The translations under genes and the position numbers were made by a program. Positions 18,869 to 28,439 of a stretch of 64,000 bases of DNA are shown in pieces. Each line of letters begins with the position of its first letter. The first letter of the stretch is position 1. A model generated the notes under the pieces. The model saw nothing but the letters and a program-made list of their open reading frames with translations. It was not told the DNA's origin and did not search any database. The stretch is from Pseudooceanicola endophyticus (lineage in GTDB: Bacteria > Pseudomonadota > Alphaproteobacteria > Rhodobacterales > Rhodobacteraceae). The stretch is taken from assembly GCF_018760365.1 (NCBI RefSeq), contig NZ_JAHIAB010000006.1, positions 223,373 to 287,372 on the forward strand, written 5' to 3'.

Positions 18869-19797
18869 TGGCGCGCGACCACGGCGGCAACCTGGCGGCG
18901 GCGCAGGCCGCCTTCGGGGGCGCGCCCGGGGACTGGTGCGACCTCTCGACCGGGATCAACCCGGTGCCCTACCCGCTGCCCGCCTTTGCCGAGACCGACT
19001 GGACCGCTCTGCCCGACGCCCCGGCGCAACAGGCCCTGCTGGCCGCCGCGCGCCGCTTCTGGGACGTGCCCGAGGGCGCCGACATCCTTGCCGTGCCGGG
19101 CTGCTCGGCCGCCATTGCCCGGATGCCGGGGCTGATGGCCCCCGCCCGGGTGCAGATCACCGGCCCCACCTACAACGAACATGCCGCCGCCTTCCGCGCC
19201 CAGGGCTGGGAGGTCTGCGAAACCGAAGGCAGCGCGCGTGTCCTGGTGCATCCGAACAACCCCACCGGCGCCTTCCACGCCGCCCCCGGCCCCGCCGCGC
19301 TGACGATCCTGGACGAAAGCTTCTGCGACATCGCGCCGGAGCAGTCGCTGATCCACCTCGCGACGCGGCCCGACGTGCTGGTGCTGAAAAGCTTCGGCAA
19401 GTTCTGGGGCCTCGCGGGGCTGCGGCTGGGCTTTGTCATCGGGACACCCGCGCGCATCGCGGCGCTTTCGGCGCTGATGGGACCCTGGGCGGTCTCGGGC
19501 CCGGCGCTGCGCACCGGGCGGGCGGCGCTCTCGGATCCGGACTGGGCGGCGGCGACCCGCGCCCGGCTGATGCGCGATGCCGCGCGCCTTGATGCGCTGG
19601 TCACCGCCACCGGGGCAACGCTGGCCGGCGGCACCCCGCTGTTCCGCCTTTACGACTGCGCCGATGCGCAGGCGCTTCAGCAGCGCCTCGCCCGCGCCCG
19701 GATCTGGAGCCGCATCTTCCCCTATTCCACCCGCTGGATCCGCCTGGGCCTGCCCGCACCGGACCGCTGGGCGCAGCTTGAGAAGGCCCTCGCATGA
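18868..19797 (+). CDS. cobC: Threonine-phosphate decarboxylase / CobC
   Basis: PLP-dependent fold-type I enzyme of 309 residues, similar to HisC. It supplies (R)-1-amino-2-propanol phosphate for the nucleotide loop of cobalamin. Visible signatures are HGGNLAAA at the start, DLSTGINPVPYP, VHPNNPTG, and the PLP lysine in KSFGKFWGLAGLRLG at about residue 178. The ATG overlaps the preceding stop, and the stop overlaps the cobD start, so translation is coupled on both sides. Confidence 0.9.
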   Translation: MARDHGGNLAAAQAAFGGAPGDWCDLSTGINPVPYPLPAFAETDWTALPDAPAQQALLAAARRFWDVPEGADILAVPGCSAAIARMPGLMAPARVQITGPTYNEHAAAFRAQGWEVCETEGSARVLVHPNNPTGAFHAAPGPAALTILDESFCDIAPEQSLIHLATRPDVLVLKSFGKFWGLAGLRLGFVIGTPARIAALSALMGPWAVSGPALRTGRAALSDPDWAAATRARLMRDAARLDALVTATGATLAGGTPLFRLYDCADAQALQQRLARARIWSRIFPYSTRWIRLGLPAPDRWAQLEKALA

Positions 19798-20705
19798 CCC
19801 ACGCCGCCGTCCTGGTCCTGGCGCTGCTCCTTGATGCCTTGCTGGGAGAGCCGAAATGGCTCTGGAACCGGCTGCCGCATCCGGCGGTGCTGATGGGGCG
19901 GCTGATCGGCTGGGCCGATACGCGGTTCAACGCGGGCCTTGCGCGCAAGGCGAAGGGCATCGCGCTGGTCATCGGGCTGGTCGTTCTGGGCTGGGCCCTT
20001 GGCACGATGATCGCGGCGCTCGGCTGGCTGCCGCAGGTGCTGGCGGGGGCGATCCTGCTGGCGCAGAAATCGCTGGTCCAGCATGTCCGTGCCGTGGCCG
20101 AAGCGCTGCGGATCTCCCTGCCCGAGGGGCGGCGGGCGGTGGCGATGATCGTCGGGCGCGACACCGCGGCGATGGACCGGGGCGCGGTCAGCCGCGGCGC
20201 CATCGAAAGCGCCGCCGAGAACCTCTCGGACGGGGTGACGGCGCCGGCGTTCTGGCTGCTGGTGGGCGGGCTGCCGGGGATCCTGATCTACAAGCTGGTG
20301 AACACCGCCGACAGCATGATCGGCTACCGCACGCCGCGCCACGAGGCCTTCGGCTGGGCCGCCGCGCGCCTTGACGACCTGCTGAATCTGATCCCGGCGC
20401 GCGCCACCGCGCTGATCCTCGCCGCACTCTCGGGGCATCTGGGCGACTGGGGCAGTATCGTGGCCGAGGCGCGCCGCCACCGCTCTCCCAATGCCGGCTG
20501 GCCCGAGGCCGCCATGGCGCGCTCCCTCCGCGTCGCGCTCTCGGGGCCGCGCTCCTACCATGGCAAGATGCGCGACTTTCCCTTCGTGAACCCCGAAGGG
20601 CACCGCCAGCCCGGCCCCGAGGCGATCGAGGCCGCCTGCACACAGCTCTGGCGGGTCTGGGGCGTGTTGCTGGCCGGCGCCTTCCTGCTGGCCCTGGTCT
20701 TCTGA
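19794..20705 (+). CDS. cobD: Adenosylcobinamide-phosphate synthase (CobD/CbiB)
   Basis: Membrane enzyme of 303 residues that attaches aminopropanol (phosphate) to adenosylcobyric acid. The N-terminal LLDALLGEPKWLWNRLPHPAVLMG is the family signature. Further motifs are ESAAENLSDGVTAPAFW near residue 140 and NTADSMIGYRTPRHEAFGWAAARLDD near 167. Four to five hydrophobic segments are present. It overlaps the end of cobC by 4 bases (ATGA). Confidence 0.93.
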   Translation: MTHAAVLVLALLLDALLGEPKWLWNRLPHPAVLMGRLIGWADTRFNAGLARKAKGIALVIGLVVLGWALGTMIAALGWLPQVLAGAILLAQKSLVQHVRAVAEALRISLPEGRRAVAMIVGRDTAAMDRGAVSRGAIESAAENLSDGVTAPAFWLLVGGLPGILIYKLVNTADSMIGYRTPRHEAFGWAAARLDDLLNLIPARATALILAALSGHLGDWGSIVAEARRHRSPNAGWPEAAMARSLRVALSGPRSYHGKMRDFPFVNPEGHRQPGPEAIEAACTQLWRVWGVLLAGAFLLALVF

Positions 20706-20765
20706 TCATTTGCCCGTCACGCTCCGGCTGCTAGCCTTGCGCCGCAGCATAGGAGACAGAGACTC

Positions 20766-21953
20766 ATGCCCGCCACGTTCCTGCGCCTCGGCGCGGCCCT
20801 TCTGGGGCTCGCCCTGCCCGCCCCGCTTCTGGCCCAGGCGCCCTGCGGCGGCGACTTCGCCGGCTTCCTCGACGGGCTGAAACAGGAGGCCATCGCGAAG
20901 GGCCATGATCCCCAGGCGGTGGCACAGTTCTTCGCCACGGTGCGCCAGGACCCCGAGGTGATCCGCGCCGACCGCCGCCAGGGCGTGTTCCAGCTGGATT
21001 TCACCAGCTTTGCGCGGCGCCTGATCTCTCAGAACCGGATGCAGGTGGGAGCCCGAAAGGCCCGCAGCGAGGCCGCCACCTTCGCGCGCATCCGCAGCGC
21101 CGAGGGCGTGCCGCCCGGCATCCTGCTGGCCTTCTGGGGATTCGAGACCGATTTCGGCGCCGTGCAGGGCGATTTCAACACCGCCAACGCGCTGGTGACG
21201 CTGGCCCATGACTGCCGCCGCCCCGATCTGTTCCGCCCGCAGGTGCTGGCGGCGCTCTCGCTCTACGAACACGGCGATTTCGATCCCGCCTCGACCACCG
21301 GCGCCTGGGCCGGAGAGATCGGCATGGTACAGATGCTGCCCCAGGACATCCTGGTGAACGGTGTCGATGGCGACGGCGATGGCCATGTGCATCTGAAAAG
21401 CTCTGCCCCCGACGCGCTGATGTCGGGCGCCCGGATGCTGAGCGCGCTCGGCTGGGCGCCGAACCAGCCCTGGCTGCAGGAGGTCCGCGTGCCCGACCAG
21501 ATGGACTGGTCCCAGGCCGGGCTGCAGACCCGGATGAGCGCGGCAGAATGGCAGGCCATGGGGGTCACGCCGCGTTCGGGCAGCTGGGACAGCGACAGCC
21601 TGCCGGCCTCGCTGATCCTGCCACAGGGCCGCAAGGGGCCGGCCTTCCTGGCCTACCCGAACTTCTCGGTGCTCTTCGAATGGAACCAGAGCTTTACCTA
21701 TGTGCTGACGGCGGCCTATTTCGCGACCCGGCTGGAAGGGGCGCCGGTCTTCGATGCGGGCCATCCCGACGCCGGGCTCAGCGGAGCGCAGATGATCGCC
21801 TTGCAGAAAAAGCTCCAGGCGATGGGCTACCACGTCGGAGAGATCGACGGCATCCTCGGCGCCAACACCCGTGACGCGGTGCGCGACGTGCAGCAGAAGC
21901 TGGGACTGCCGGCCGATGCCTGGCCGACGCCGGCACTGCTGGACCGGCTCTAG
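20766..21953 (+). CDS. Lytic murein transglycosylase, MltB family
   Basis: 395 residues. A signal peptide (about 1-23, ending LLAQA) sends it to the periplasm. The MltB/SLT_2 domain carries the catalytic Glu in LLAFWGFETDFGA at about residue 123, the substrate motif WAGEIGMVQMLPQDI and the typical NWNQS-like SFTY region. A C-terminal peptidoglycan-binding domain (about 335-392: LSGAQMIALQKKLQAMGY, DAVRDVQQKLGLP) follows. It cleaves glycan strands during wall remodelling. It is monocistronic, 60 bases after cobD. Confidence 0.9.
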   Translation: MPATFLRLGAALLGLALPAPLLAQAPCGGDFAGFLDGLKQEAIAKGHDPQAVAQFFATVRQDPEVIRADRRQGVFQLDFTSFARRLISQNRMQVGARKARSEAATFARIRSAEGVPPGILLAFWGFETDFGAVQGDFNTANALVTLAHDCRRPDLFRPQVLAALSLYEHGDFDPASTTGAWAGEIGMVQMLPQDILVNGVDGDGDGHVHLKSSAPDALMSGARMLSALGWAPNQPWLQEVRVPDQMDWSQAGLQTRMSAAEWQAMGVTPRSGSWDSDSLPASLILPQGRKGPAFLAYPNFSVLFEWNQSFTYVLTAAYFATRLEGAPVFDAGHPDAGLSGAQMIALQKKLQAMGYHVGEIDGILGANTRDAVRDVQQKLGLPADAWPTPALLDRL

Positions 21954-21954
21954 G

Positions 21955-21980
21955 TTTCATCTTTCCATAAATAAATATGC
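21955..21980 (+). repeat. Dispersed repeat, type 1, copy 5
   Basis: TTTCATCTTTCC-ATAAATAAATATG, starting 2 bases after the transglycosylase stop. No GC-rich arm. Confidence 0.8.
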
Positions 21981-22006
21981 AGAGGCGTGTGAAAACCGGG
22001 GCGGGA

Positions 22007-22068
22007 GGGGGGCTCTGCCCCCGTCTCCTGCGGAGACTCCCCCGGGATATTTATGGCCAGATGATGAA
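22007..22068 (-). repeat. Dispersed repeat, hybrid type, copy 6
   Basis: On the minus strand TTCATCATCTGGCC-ATAAATATCCCGGGGGAG, an internal hairpin TCTCCGCAGGAGAC, then GGGGGCAGAGCCCCC. With copy 5 it flanks the convergent transglycosylase/smc junction in opposite orientation. It combines the CATC arm of type 1 with the hairpin and GC block of type 2. Confidence 0.8.
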
Positions 22069-22133
22069 GAGCGCCGCCAGCTCCGCAGGAGATGGCCGCG
22101 CCGGGGCCGGCTCGATGCCGGGCCCGGCGCGCC

Positions 22134-25100
22134 TCAGGCGACCATCTGCTCCGCCTTTTTCAGGTCGACCGAAACCAGCTGGCTGACGCCCTGTTCCTGC
22201 ATGGTGACGCCGAACAGGCGGTCCATCCGGGCCATGGTCACCGCGTGGTGGGTGATGATCAGGAAGCGCGTGTCGGTGCGGCGGCACATCTCGTCCAGCA
22301 TGTCGCAGAACCGCGTCACGTTGGCATCGTCGAGCGGCGCATCGACCTCGTCCAGCACGCAGATCGGGGCCGGGTTGGCCAGAAAGACCGCGAAGATCAG
22401 CGCCATCGCCGTCAGCGTCTGTTCGCCGCCCGACAGCAGCGACAGGGTCGAAAGCTTCTTGCCCGGCGGCTGGCACATGATCTCGAGGCCTGCATCCAGC
22501 GGGTCGTCGCTTTCCACCAGCTCGAGCTTGGCCTCGCCGCCACCGAAGAGGTGCCGGAAGAGCTGGGTGAAGCTGGCGTTGACCTGTTCGAAGGCGGTCA
22601 GCAGCCGTTCGCGCCCCTCGCGGTTCAGCCCGGCAATGCCGTTCCGGAGCGCGCGGATCGCCTCCTCGAGGTCGGATTTCTCGGTCACCAGCGTGTCGTG
22701 TTCCTCGCGGACCTCGCGGGCGTCTTCCTCGGCGCGCAGGTTGACCGCCCCCAGGGCATCGCGCTGGCGTTTCAGGCGGTTCACCTCGGCCTCAATCTGG
22801 TCCGAGGGCGGCATGGCCTCGACCGGCGTTTCGAGGCTGTCGAGCAACTGCTTCGGCGTCATCTCCATCGCCTCGGCGATGCGTTCGGCGGCTTGGGTCA
22901 CCGCTTCGGCCGCGGCATCGGCACGGGCCTCGGCCCGCGCCCGGGCCTCGCGCGCCTCGGAGGCGGTGCGTTCGCGGTCGCGCTCGGTCGCGGTGGCCTC
23001 GCGGGCAGCGGCCTCGGCCCCGGCCAGCTTGTCGGCGGCGATGCTGCGGCGCCCCTCGGCCTCGGCAATGGCCTCGGTCAGTTCCTCGCGCTTCGCGGCC
23101 AGCTCCTCGGGGGCGGCCATCGCCTCCTCCAGCTGCGCCTCGGTCTCGGCCCGGCGCGCGTCCAGCTCGGCGATCCGGCGGTCGGCGCTTTCGAGGCGCA
23201 GCCGCCAGCCCGAGACCTCCTTGGTGATTTCCTGGCCCCGGCGGGTGCGGGCCTCGCCCTCACGGCGCAGCTCGTCATGGGCGGCGCGGCGCGCCATCAT
23301 CGCCATGCGCGCGGCCTCGACCGCCATGCGGATCTGCTCGATCCCGGCGCGGGCCTCGTCGAGATCGGCAAGGTCCGCCACCGTCGCCTCGGCATCCTTC
23401 AGCTGGGCGCGGGCGGTGGTCGCATCCGCCTCGTGCCGGCTCACCGCCAGACCAAGGCTTTCCAGCTTGGAGGCCGAGAGGTTCTTCTCGGCCTCGGCGC
23501 GCGACAGCCGGCGGGCGGCCTCGGACACGGCCCGGTCGGCCTCGGCGCGGGCCTGACGGGCGGCCTTGTCGGCTGCGCTCAGCGCCGAGAGCCGTTCGGA
23601 GAGCCCCTCATGGGTCTCGCGGGCGGCCTCGGCGCGCTCCTCGGCCATCTCCAGCTCGCCGCGCAGCTCTTCCAGGCGATTGATCTGCTGCAGCCGCAGC
23701 GCCGCGGCCGAGGGCGCATCCTCGGCACCGGCGCGGTAGCCGTCCCAGCGCCACAGGTCGCCTTCCACCGAAACCAGCCGCTGACCGGGGTGCAGCTGCG
23801 CCTGAAGCGCCGCACCCTCGGCGGCCCTCACCAGCCCGATCTGGGCGATCCGGCGGACCAGCACGCCCGACACCGTCACGTGATCCGACAGCGGCACGAC
23901 GCCTGCGGGCAGACCCTGGGGCGCATCGTAGCCCGGCAGTTCGACCCAGCCCGAGGGATCGGCAGCCGAGACGACCGGCGCGCGCAGGTCATCCGCCAGC
24001 GCCGCCCCCAGCGCCTTTTCGTAGCCCGGCGCGACGCGCAGGCTGTCCAGCACCTGGCCGCCTTCGACCGCATCGCGCTGCACCAGGCGGGCCAGGGCCG
24101 CGACCTCGGCCTGCAGCGCCTTCACCTCGCCATCGGCAGAGGAGCGCGCGGCGCGGGCATCGGCCTCGCCGGACTGGGCCTCGGCGCGGGCGGCCTCGGC
24201 CTCGGCCAGGGCCTCCTCGGCGGCCTCGGCGCGAGCCCGGGCGATCTCTTCGGCCTCGGCGGCGGCCTCGGCCTCCTCGATGGCATGGTTGGCGGCGCCG
24301 CGCGCCTCGGCCACGGCCTCGCGGGCGCGGGCGGCCTCGGCCTCGCTGCGGGCCAGCATCTTGCGGCTGTCCTCAAGGAAGCGGGTCGCCGACTGGTGAC
24401 GGGCCGCGAGCCGGGCCACGTCCTCGGTCAGCTGCGACAGGTCGGCCTCGCGCTCGCCCAGCACCTCGGCGGCTTCCAGCGCCAGCTCCTGCGCCTCCGA
24501 CAGCGCCTCGGGGTGGCCGTCATGGGCCTTGGCGATCTCGCGCGCTTCCCAGTCGAGGCGTTCGATGGTTTCGCCCGCGTCGCGGTTCAGCCCGGCCTCG
24601 CGCTCGCGGTCGCTGGAGAGCTGCTCGATCCGGTTGCGCAGGGTGGTGATCTCTTGCAGGGCGCGGGCCTGCTGGTCAGACAGCGCGTCACGCTGCACCG
24701 AGAGCCGTTGCAGGACAGCCGCCGCGATGGCCTCTTCCTCGCGCAGGGGCGGCAGCGCCTCGTCCAGCTTCTGGCGCAGCTCGGCGGCCTCGCGGGCCAG
24801 CCGTTCGGCCTGGGCGGCGGTGGTGGCGGCGCCGCGCAGCGCGGCGATCGCGCTGTTGCGGGCCTCGTCCGCCTCGCGCCAGCGCCGGTAGAGCAGCATC
24901 CCCTCGGCCTGCCGCAGATCGGTGCCGATGGCCCGGTAGCGCGCCGCCTGGCGCGCCTGCCGCTCCAGCGAGGACAGTTGCTGCGCGAGCTGTTCCACGA
25001 CATCATCGACCCGCGCCAGGTTCTGTTCGGCGCCCTTCAGCTTCAGCTCCGCCTCATGGCGGCGCTGGTAGAGGCCCGAGATCCCGGCGGCCTCTTCCAG

Positions 25101-25589
25101 GATCCGGCGCCGCGCCTTCGGCTTGGCGTTGATCAGCTCGGAAATCTGGCCCTGCCGCACCAGCGCGGGCGAATGCGCGCCCGTGGAGGCGTCGGCGAAC
25201 AGCATCTGCACGTCGCGCGCCCGCACGTCCTTGGCGTTGGCCTTGTAGGCCGAGCCGACATCCCGGGTGATCCGGCGCACGATCTCCAGCTGGTCGGCAT
25301 CGTTGAAGCCCGCAGGCGCCAGCCGGTCGCCATTGTCGATGGTCAGCGCCACCTCGGCGAAATTGCGGGCCGGCCGGGTCGAGGCGCCGGCAAAGATCAC
25401 GTCTTCCATGCCGCCGCCGCGCATCGCGGTCGGGCGGTTCTCGCCCATGACCCAGCGCAGGGCTTCCAGCAGGTTCGACTTGCCGCAGCCGTTCGGCCCC
25501 ACCACCCCGGTGAGGCCCGCGTTGATCACCAGCTCCGTGGGATCCACGAAACTCTTGAAGCCGGTGAGACGGAGGCGGGAAAAGCGCAA
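22134..25589 (-). CDS. smc: Chromosome segregation ATPase SMC
   Basis: 1151 residues, standard for bacterial SMC. The N-terminal head has MRFSRLRLTGFKSFVDPTEL and Walker A GPNGCGKSNLLEAL near residue 33. Two long coiled coils rich in Glu, Ala and Arg flank a hinge at about 500-650. The C-terminal head carries the ABC signature LLSGGEQTLTA and Walker B VLDEVDAPLDDANV. The dimer organises and segregates the chromosome. Convergent with the transglycosylase gene. Confidence 0.97.
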   Translation of the reverse strand: MRFSRLRLTGFKSFVDPTELVINAGLTGVVGPNGCGKSNLLEALRWVMGENRPTAMRGGGMEDVIFAGASTRPARNFAEVALTIDNGDRLAPAGFNDADQLEIVRRITRDVGSAYKANAKDVRARDVQMLFADASTGAHSPALVRQGQISELINAKPKARRRILEEAAGISGLYQRRHEAELKLKGAEQNLARVDDVVEQLAQQLSSLERQARQAARYRAIGTDLRQAEGMLLYRRWREADEARNSAIAALRGAATTAAQAERLAREAAELRQKLDEALPPLREEEAIAAAVLQRLSVQRDALSDQQARALQEITTLRNRIEQLSSDREREAGLNRDAGETIERLDWEAREIAKAHDGHPEALSEAQELALEAAEVLGEREADLSQLTEDVARLAARHQSATRFLEDSRKMLARSEAEAARAREAVAEARGAANHAIEEAEAAAEAEEIARARAEAAEEALAEAEAARAEAQSGEADARAARSSADGEVKALQAEVAALARLVQRDAVEGGQVLDSLRVAPGYEKALGAALADDLRAPVVSAADPSGWVELPGYDAPQGLPAGVVPLSDHVTVSGVLVRRIAQIGLVRAAEGAALQAQLHPGQRLVSVEGDLWRWDGYRAGAEDAPSAAALRLQQINRLEELRGELEMAEERAEAARETHEGLSERLSALSAADKAARQARAEADRAVSEAARRLSRAEAEKNLSASKLESLGLAVSRHEADATTARAQLKDAEATVADLADLDEARAGIEQIRMAVEAARMAMMARRAAHDELRREGEARTRRGQEITKEVSGWRLRLESADRRIAELDARRAETEAQLEEAMAAPEELAAKREELTEAIAEAEGRRSIAADKLAGAEAAAREATATERDRERTASEAREARARAEARADAAAEAVTQAAERIAEAMEMTPKQLLDSLETPVEAMPPSDQIEAEVNRLKRQRDALGAVNLRAEEDAREVREEHDTLVTEKSDLEEAIRALRNGIAGLNREGRERLLTAFEQVNASFTQLFRHLFGGGEAKLELVESDDPLDAGLEIMCQPPGKKLSTLSLLSGGEQTLTAMALIFAVFLANPAPICVLDEVDAPLDDANVTRFCDMLDEMCRRTDTRFLIITHHAVTMARMDRLFGVTMQEQGVSQLVSVDLKKAEQMVA

Positions 25590-25814
25590 ACGGAGGGCCT
25601 TTCTGCGTCAGGTTGAATCCGGGTGTTGCGACAAAGGTGCGATCCGGGGCCGGGGCTGTCAACGCGAAGCTTACCCGATATGGGATAGCCCACAGGCTTT
25701 TCCCCAAGATATTGCGCTTTTTCCCGGATCTGGCAGGCCGCTTTCCGCCTTTCCCCATGGGCAGATGGCGGCAAAGCGCCTTGACGATTCCGTGTGGGGC
25801 GCGCCACAACATCC
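25590..25814. other. Spacer between smc and the riboswitch operon
   Basis: No gene recognised. A possible plus-strand promoter reads TTGACG at 25781-25786, then about 17 bases, then CACAAC, which would start transcription just before the riboswitch. Confidence 0.35.
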
Positions 25815-26025
25815 CCATACGGTTCCCGATACGGCGCCAAGCGCCACGGGATGAAACGGGAATGCGGAACGGGTGACCCAAGCAGGGGCCTGAAACCGCA
25901 GCCGCCCCCGCGACTGTGAAGCGGAGAGCGCCCTCGAAGACGCCACTGGTCCTACCGGGCCGGGAAGGCAGAGGCGCGCCATGATCCGCGAAGCCAGGAG
26001 ACCGGCCGTGTGGAGAAACCGAACC
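25815..26025 (+). promoter_or_regulatory. Cobalamin riboswitch
   Basis: Contains the conserved blocks of the B12 aptamer in order: GGTTCCC (25821), GGGATGAAACGGGAA (25848-25862), GCGACTGTGAAGCGG (about 25910-25924), GCCACTGG, GGGAAGGC and the B12 box GCCAGGAGACCGGCC (about 25993-26007). It ends about 35-45 bases before the start of the CbiM-like gene. Adenosylcobalamin binding should reduce expression of the transporter-cobW-cobN genes. Confidence 0.93.
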
Positions 26026-26058
26026 GGCTGTCGGGTGTGACGGCCCAAGGAGTGCGAT

Positions 26059-26736
26059 ATGCATATCGAACCGGGGCTGATCAGCCCGGCCAAAATGATC
26101 CTGTCCTATGCTACGGCTGCCGGCGCCGGCGCCTTCTGGCTGAAGACCGCCGCCGCGGGCCTGAAGGAAAAGGGCCTTGCCTCCCTGGCGGCGCGCGGCG
26201 CGATGGCCACGGCGGCCGTCTTCACCTTCTTCCAGGTGCTGCCGCATTATCCGGTGGGCATTTCCGAGGTGCATTTCATCCTTGGCTCGACCCTGTTCCT
26301 GCTGCTGGGCGCGGCGCCTGCCGCCTTCGGCCTGGCCTTCGGCCTGCTGCTGCAGGGGCTGTTCTTCGCGCCCTTCGACCTGCCGCAGTACGGCGCCAAC
26401 GTGACGACCCTGCTGGTGCCGCTCTTCGCTCTGAAGGCGCTGGCCGACACGCTGATCCCGCGCGCCACCGCCTATGTCGACATCCGTTACCGCGACGCGC
26501 TGGCGCTCTCGACGGCCTACCAGGGCGGCGTAGTGCTCTGGGTGGCGTTCTGGGCCTTCTACGGCCAGGGCTTCTCGGCCACGACGGCGGCCTCGGTCTT
26601 CAGCTTCGGCGGCGCCTACATGCTGGTCGTGCTGGTGGAACCGCTCGCAGACCTCGCCGTGCTCGCCGCCGCCAAGTCGCTGAAGGGCCTGCGCGGCTCC
26701 GGCCTGACCACGCCCCGCCTCTACGACGCGGCCTGA
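26059..26736 (+). CDS. CbiM-like cobalt/ECF transporter membrane component
   Basis: 225-residue membrane protein with six or seven hydrophobic segments. It starts MHIEPG, matching the metal-coordinating N terminus of CbiM (His at position 2), and has GISEVHFILGSTLFLLLGAAPAAFGLAFG typical of the family. No CbiN, CbiQ or CbiO lies next to it, so it may act alone or with unlinked partners. It is placed directly under a B12 riboswitch and before cobW and cobN, so cobalt supply for B12 is the likely role. AAGGAG ribosome site. Confidence 0.8.
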   Translation: MHIEPGLISPAKMILSYATAAGAGAFWLKTAAAGLKEKGLASLAARGAMATAAVFTFFQVLPHYPVGISEVHFILGSTLFLLLGAAPAAFGLAFGLLLQGLFFAPFDLPQYGANVTTLLVPLFALKALADTLIPRATAYVDIRYRDALALSTAYQGGVVLWVAFWAFYGQGFSATTAASVFSFGGAYMLVVLVEPLADLAVLAAAKSLKGLRGSGLTTPRLYDAA

Positions 26737-26819
26737 TCGCGCCTTCCCCCTGCCGCGGCGGGTCCCCATCCGGGGGCCCGCCGTTTCCACTTCTGATCCG
26801 TTCCCTTCGGGAGGCTTCC

Positions 26820-27893
26820 ATGCCCGCTAAGATCCCCGCCACCGTCATCACCGGCTTCCTCGGGGCCGGCAAGACGACCCTCGTGCGCCACATGCTCCAG
26901 AATGCCGGCGGCAAGCGCATCGCCCTCATCATCAACGAATTCGGCGACCTGGGCGTCGACGGTGACATCCTGCGCGGCTGCGGCGACGCCACCTGCCGCG
27001 AGGAAGACATCATGGAGCTCTCGAACGGCTGCATCTGCTGCACCGTCGCCGAAGACTTCATCCCGACGATGGAAAAACTGCTCGCCCGTCCCGACCGCCC
27101 CGACCACATCGTGATCGAGACCTCGGGCCTGGCCCTGCCCCAGCCGCTGATCCGCGCCTTCAACTGGCCGGCGATCTCCACGAAGGTCACCGTCGATGGC
27201 GTCGTCACCGTGGTCGACGGCAAGGCCGTGACCGAGGGCCGCTTCGCCCAGGACGAGGCCGCCGTGGCCGCCGCCCGCGAAGCCGATGACAGCATCGACC
27301 ACGACACCCCCCTCTCGGAACTCTTCGAGGACCAGCTCGCCTGCGCCGACATGATCGTCGTCAACAAGGCCGACCTGATGAGCGAAGAAGAACTCTCCGC
27401 CACCATGACCACCCTGAAGGAGGGCGCCCGCGATGCGGTCCAGGTGGTCTCCTCCTCCATGGGCGCCCTGCCCGCAGAGGTGCTTCTGGGCATGAACATC
27501 GCCGCCGAGGCCGACATGGCGGCCCGTCACGAGATCCATCACCATCATCACCACCACGATGACGATGATCACGACGACGACCACCACGATCACGACCATG
27601 ACGAATTCGAAAGCTTCGTGGTCCCGCTGCCGGAAATCCGCGATCCTAAGGCCTATTGCGATCACCTCTCGCAGGTCATCCGCAGCCACGACATCCTGCG
27701 CCTCAAGGGCTTCGCGGCGGTCGCAGGCAAGCCGATGCGCCTGACCATCCAGGCCGTCGGCCCCCGGATCGAGCATTACTACGACCAGCCCTTCGGCAGC
27801 GCCCCGCGCCAGACCCGCCTTGTGGTGATCGGCCTTGCGGGCCTCGACCGCGCCGCCATCGAACGCGCCCTCGCCGAGCCGGTCACCGCCTGA
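26820..27893 (+). CDS. cobW: CobW GTPase/metallochaperone
   Basis: 357-residue G3E-family GTPase thought to deliver Co(II) to CobN. Walker A GFLGAGKTT lies at residues 12-20, the metal motif GCICCT near 74-79, and NKAD for guanine recognition near 183. A His/Asp-rich segment (about 240-262) precedes the CobW C-terminal domain (SHDILRLKGFAAVAG). The ATG at 26820 follows GGGAGG. It lies in the riboswitch operon between the CbiM-like gene and cobN. Confidence 0.93.
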   Translation: MPAKIPATVITGFLGAGKTTLVRHMLQNAGGKRIALIINEFGDLGVDGDILRGCGDATCREEDIMELSNGCICCTVAEDFIPTMEKLLARPDRPDHIVIETSGLALPQPLIRAFNWPAISTKVTVDGVVTVVDGKAVTEGRFAQDEAAVAAAREADDSIDHDTPLSELFEDQLACADMIVVNKADLMSEEELSATMTTLKEGARDAVQVVSSSMGALPAEVLLGMNIAAEADMAARHEIHHHHHHHDDDDHDDDHHDHDHDEFESFVVPLPEIRDPKAYCDHLSQVIRSHDILRLKGFAAVAGKPMRLTIQAVGPRIEHYYDQPFGSAPRQTRLVVIGLAGLDRAAIERALAEPVTA

Positions 27894-28342
27894 TGGTGCA
27901 GATCGCCCTGGCAGATCCCGAAAGCGCCCGCCCGCTGCTGGAAGCCTCCCATGCGCTGATGCAGTCGCTCTACAACCCCGAGGAAAACCATTTCCTCGGG
28001 TTCGACGCCCTGCGCCAGCCCGACATCCGCTTCTTCACCGCGACCGAAGCGGGCAGGCTGCTGGGCTGCGGCGCGCTGCAGATCAAGGAGGGCTACGGAG
28101 AGGTCAAAAGCTTCTTCACCGCCCCCGAGGCCCGCGGTCGCGGCATCGGCACGGCGCTGCTGGCCACGATCGAGGCCACCGCCCGCGCCCAATCCCTGCC
28201 GCTGCTGCGGCTCGAAACCGGCGACGCCCTTGCCGCCGCCTGCCGCCTCTACGAGCGCGCGGGCTTTACCCGCCGCCCCGCCTTCGGCGCCTATCCCGAA
28301 AACGGCGTTTCCGTCTTCATGGAGAAACCGCTCGCCCCCTAG
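27893..28342 (+). CDS. GNAT family N-acetyltransferase
   Basis: 149-residue acetyltransferase fold. The acetyl-CoA loop reads EARGRGIGTALLATIE near residues 79-94, with LYERAGFTRRPAFGAY near the end. The substrate is unknown. Its ATG overlaps the cobW stop by one base, so it is translationally coupled inside a cobalamin operon, though no role there is known. Confidence 0.85.
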   Translation: MVQIALADPESARPLLEASHALMQSLYNPEENHFLGFDALRQPDIRFFTATEAGRLLGCGALQIKEGYGEVKSFFTAPEARGRGIGTALLATIEATARAQSLPLLRLETGDALAAACRLYERAGFTRRPAFGAYPENGVSVFMEKPLAP

Positions 28343-28349
28343 GGCGGCT

Positions 28350-28411
28350 CTCTCATCTGGCCCCAAATATCCCGGGGGAGGCGGCCGAAGGCCGACGGGG
28401 GCAGCGCCCCC
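28350..28411 (+). repeat. Dispersed repeat, hybrid type, copy 7
   Basis: CTCATCTGGCC-CCAAATATCCCGGGGGAG, a GGCCGAAGGCC hairpin, then GGGGGCAGCGCCCCC, located between the GNAT gene and cobN in the same direction as both. Confidence 0.8.
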
Positions 28412-28439
28412 TCCCCCGCCCGACATCCCGGACGATCCC

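Noticed and set aside
22092..25616. Plus-strand open frame of 1174 codons opposite smc
   Set aside because: GC-rich third positions of smc suppress stops on the other strand. The minus-strand SMC motifs are unambiguous.
25526..25876. Short frames around the smc start and riboswitch
   Set aside because: They cross the riboswitch or the smc start and show no coding signature.
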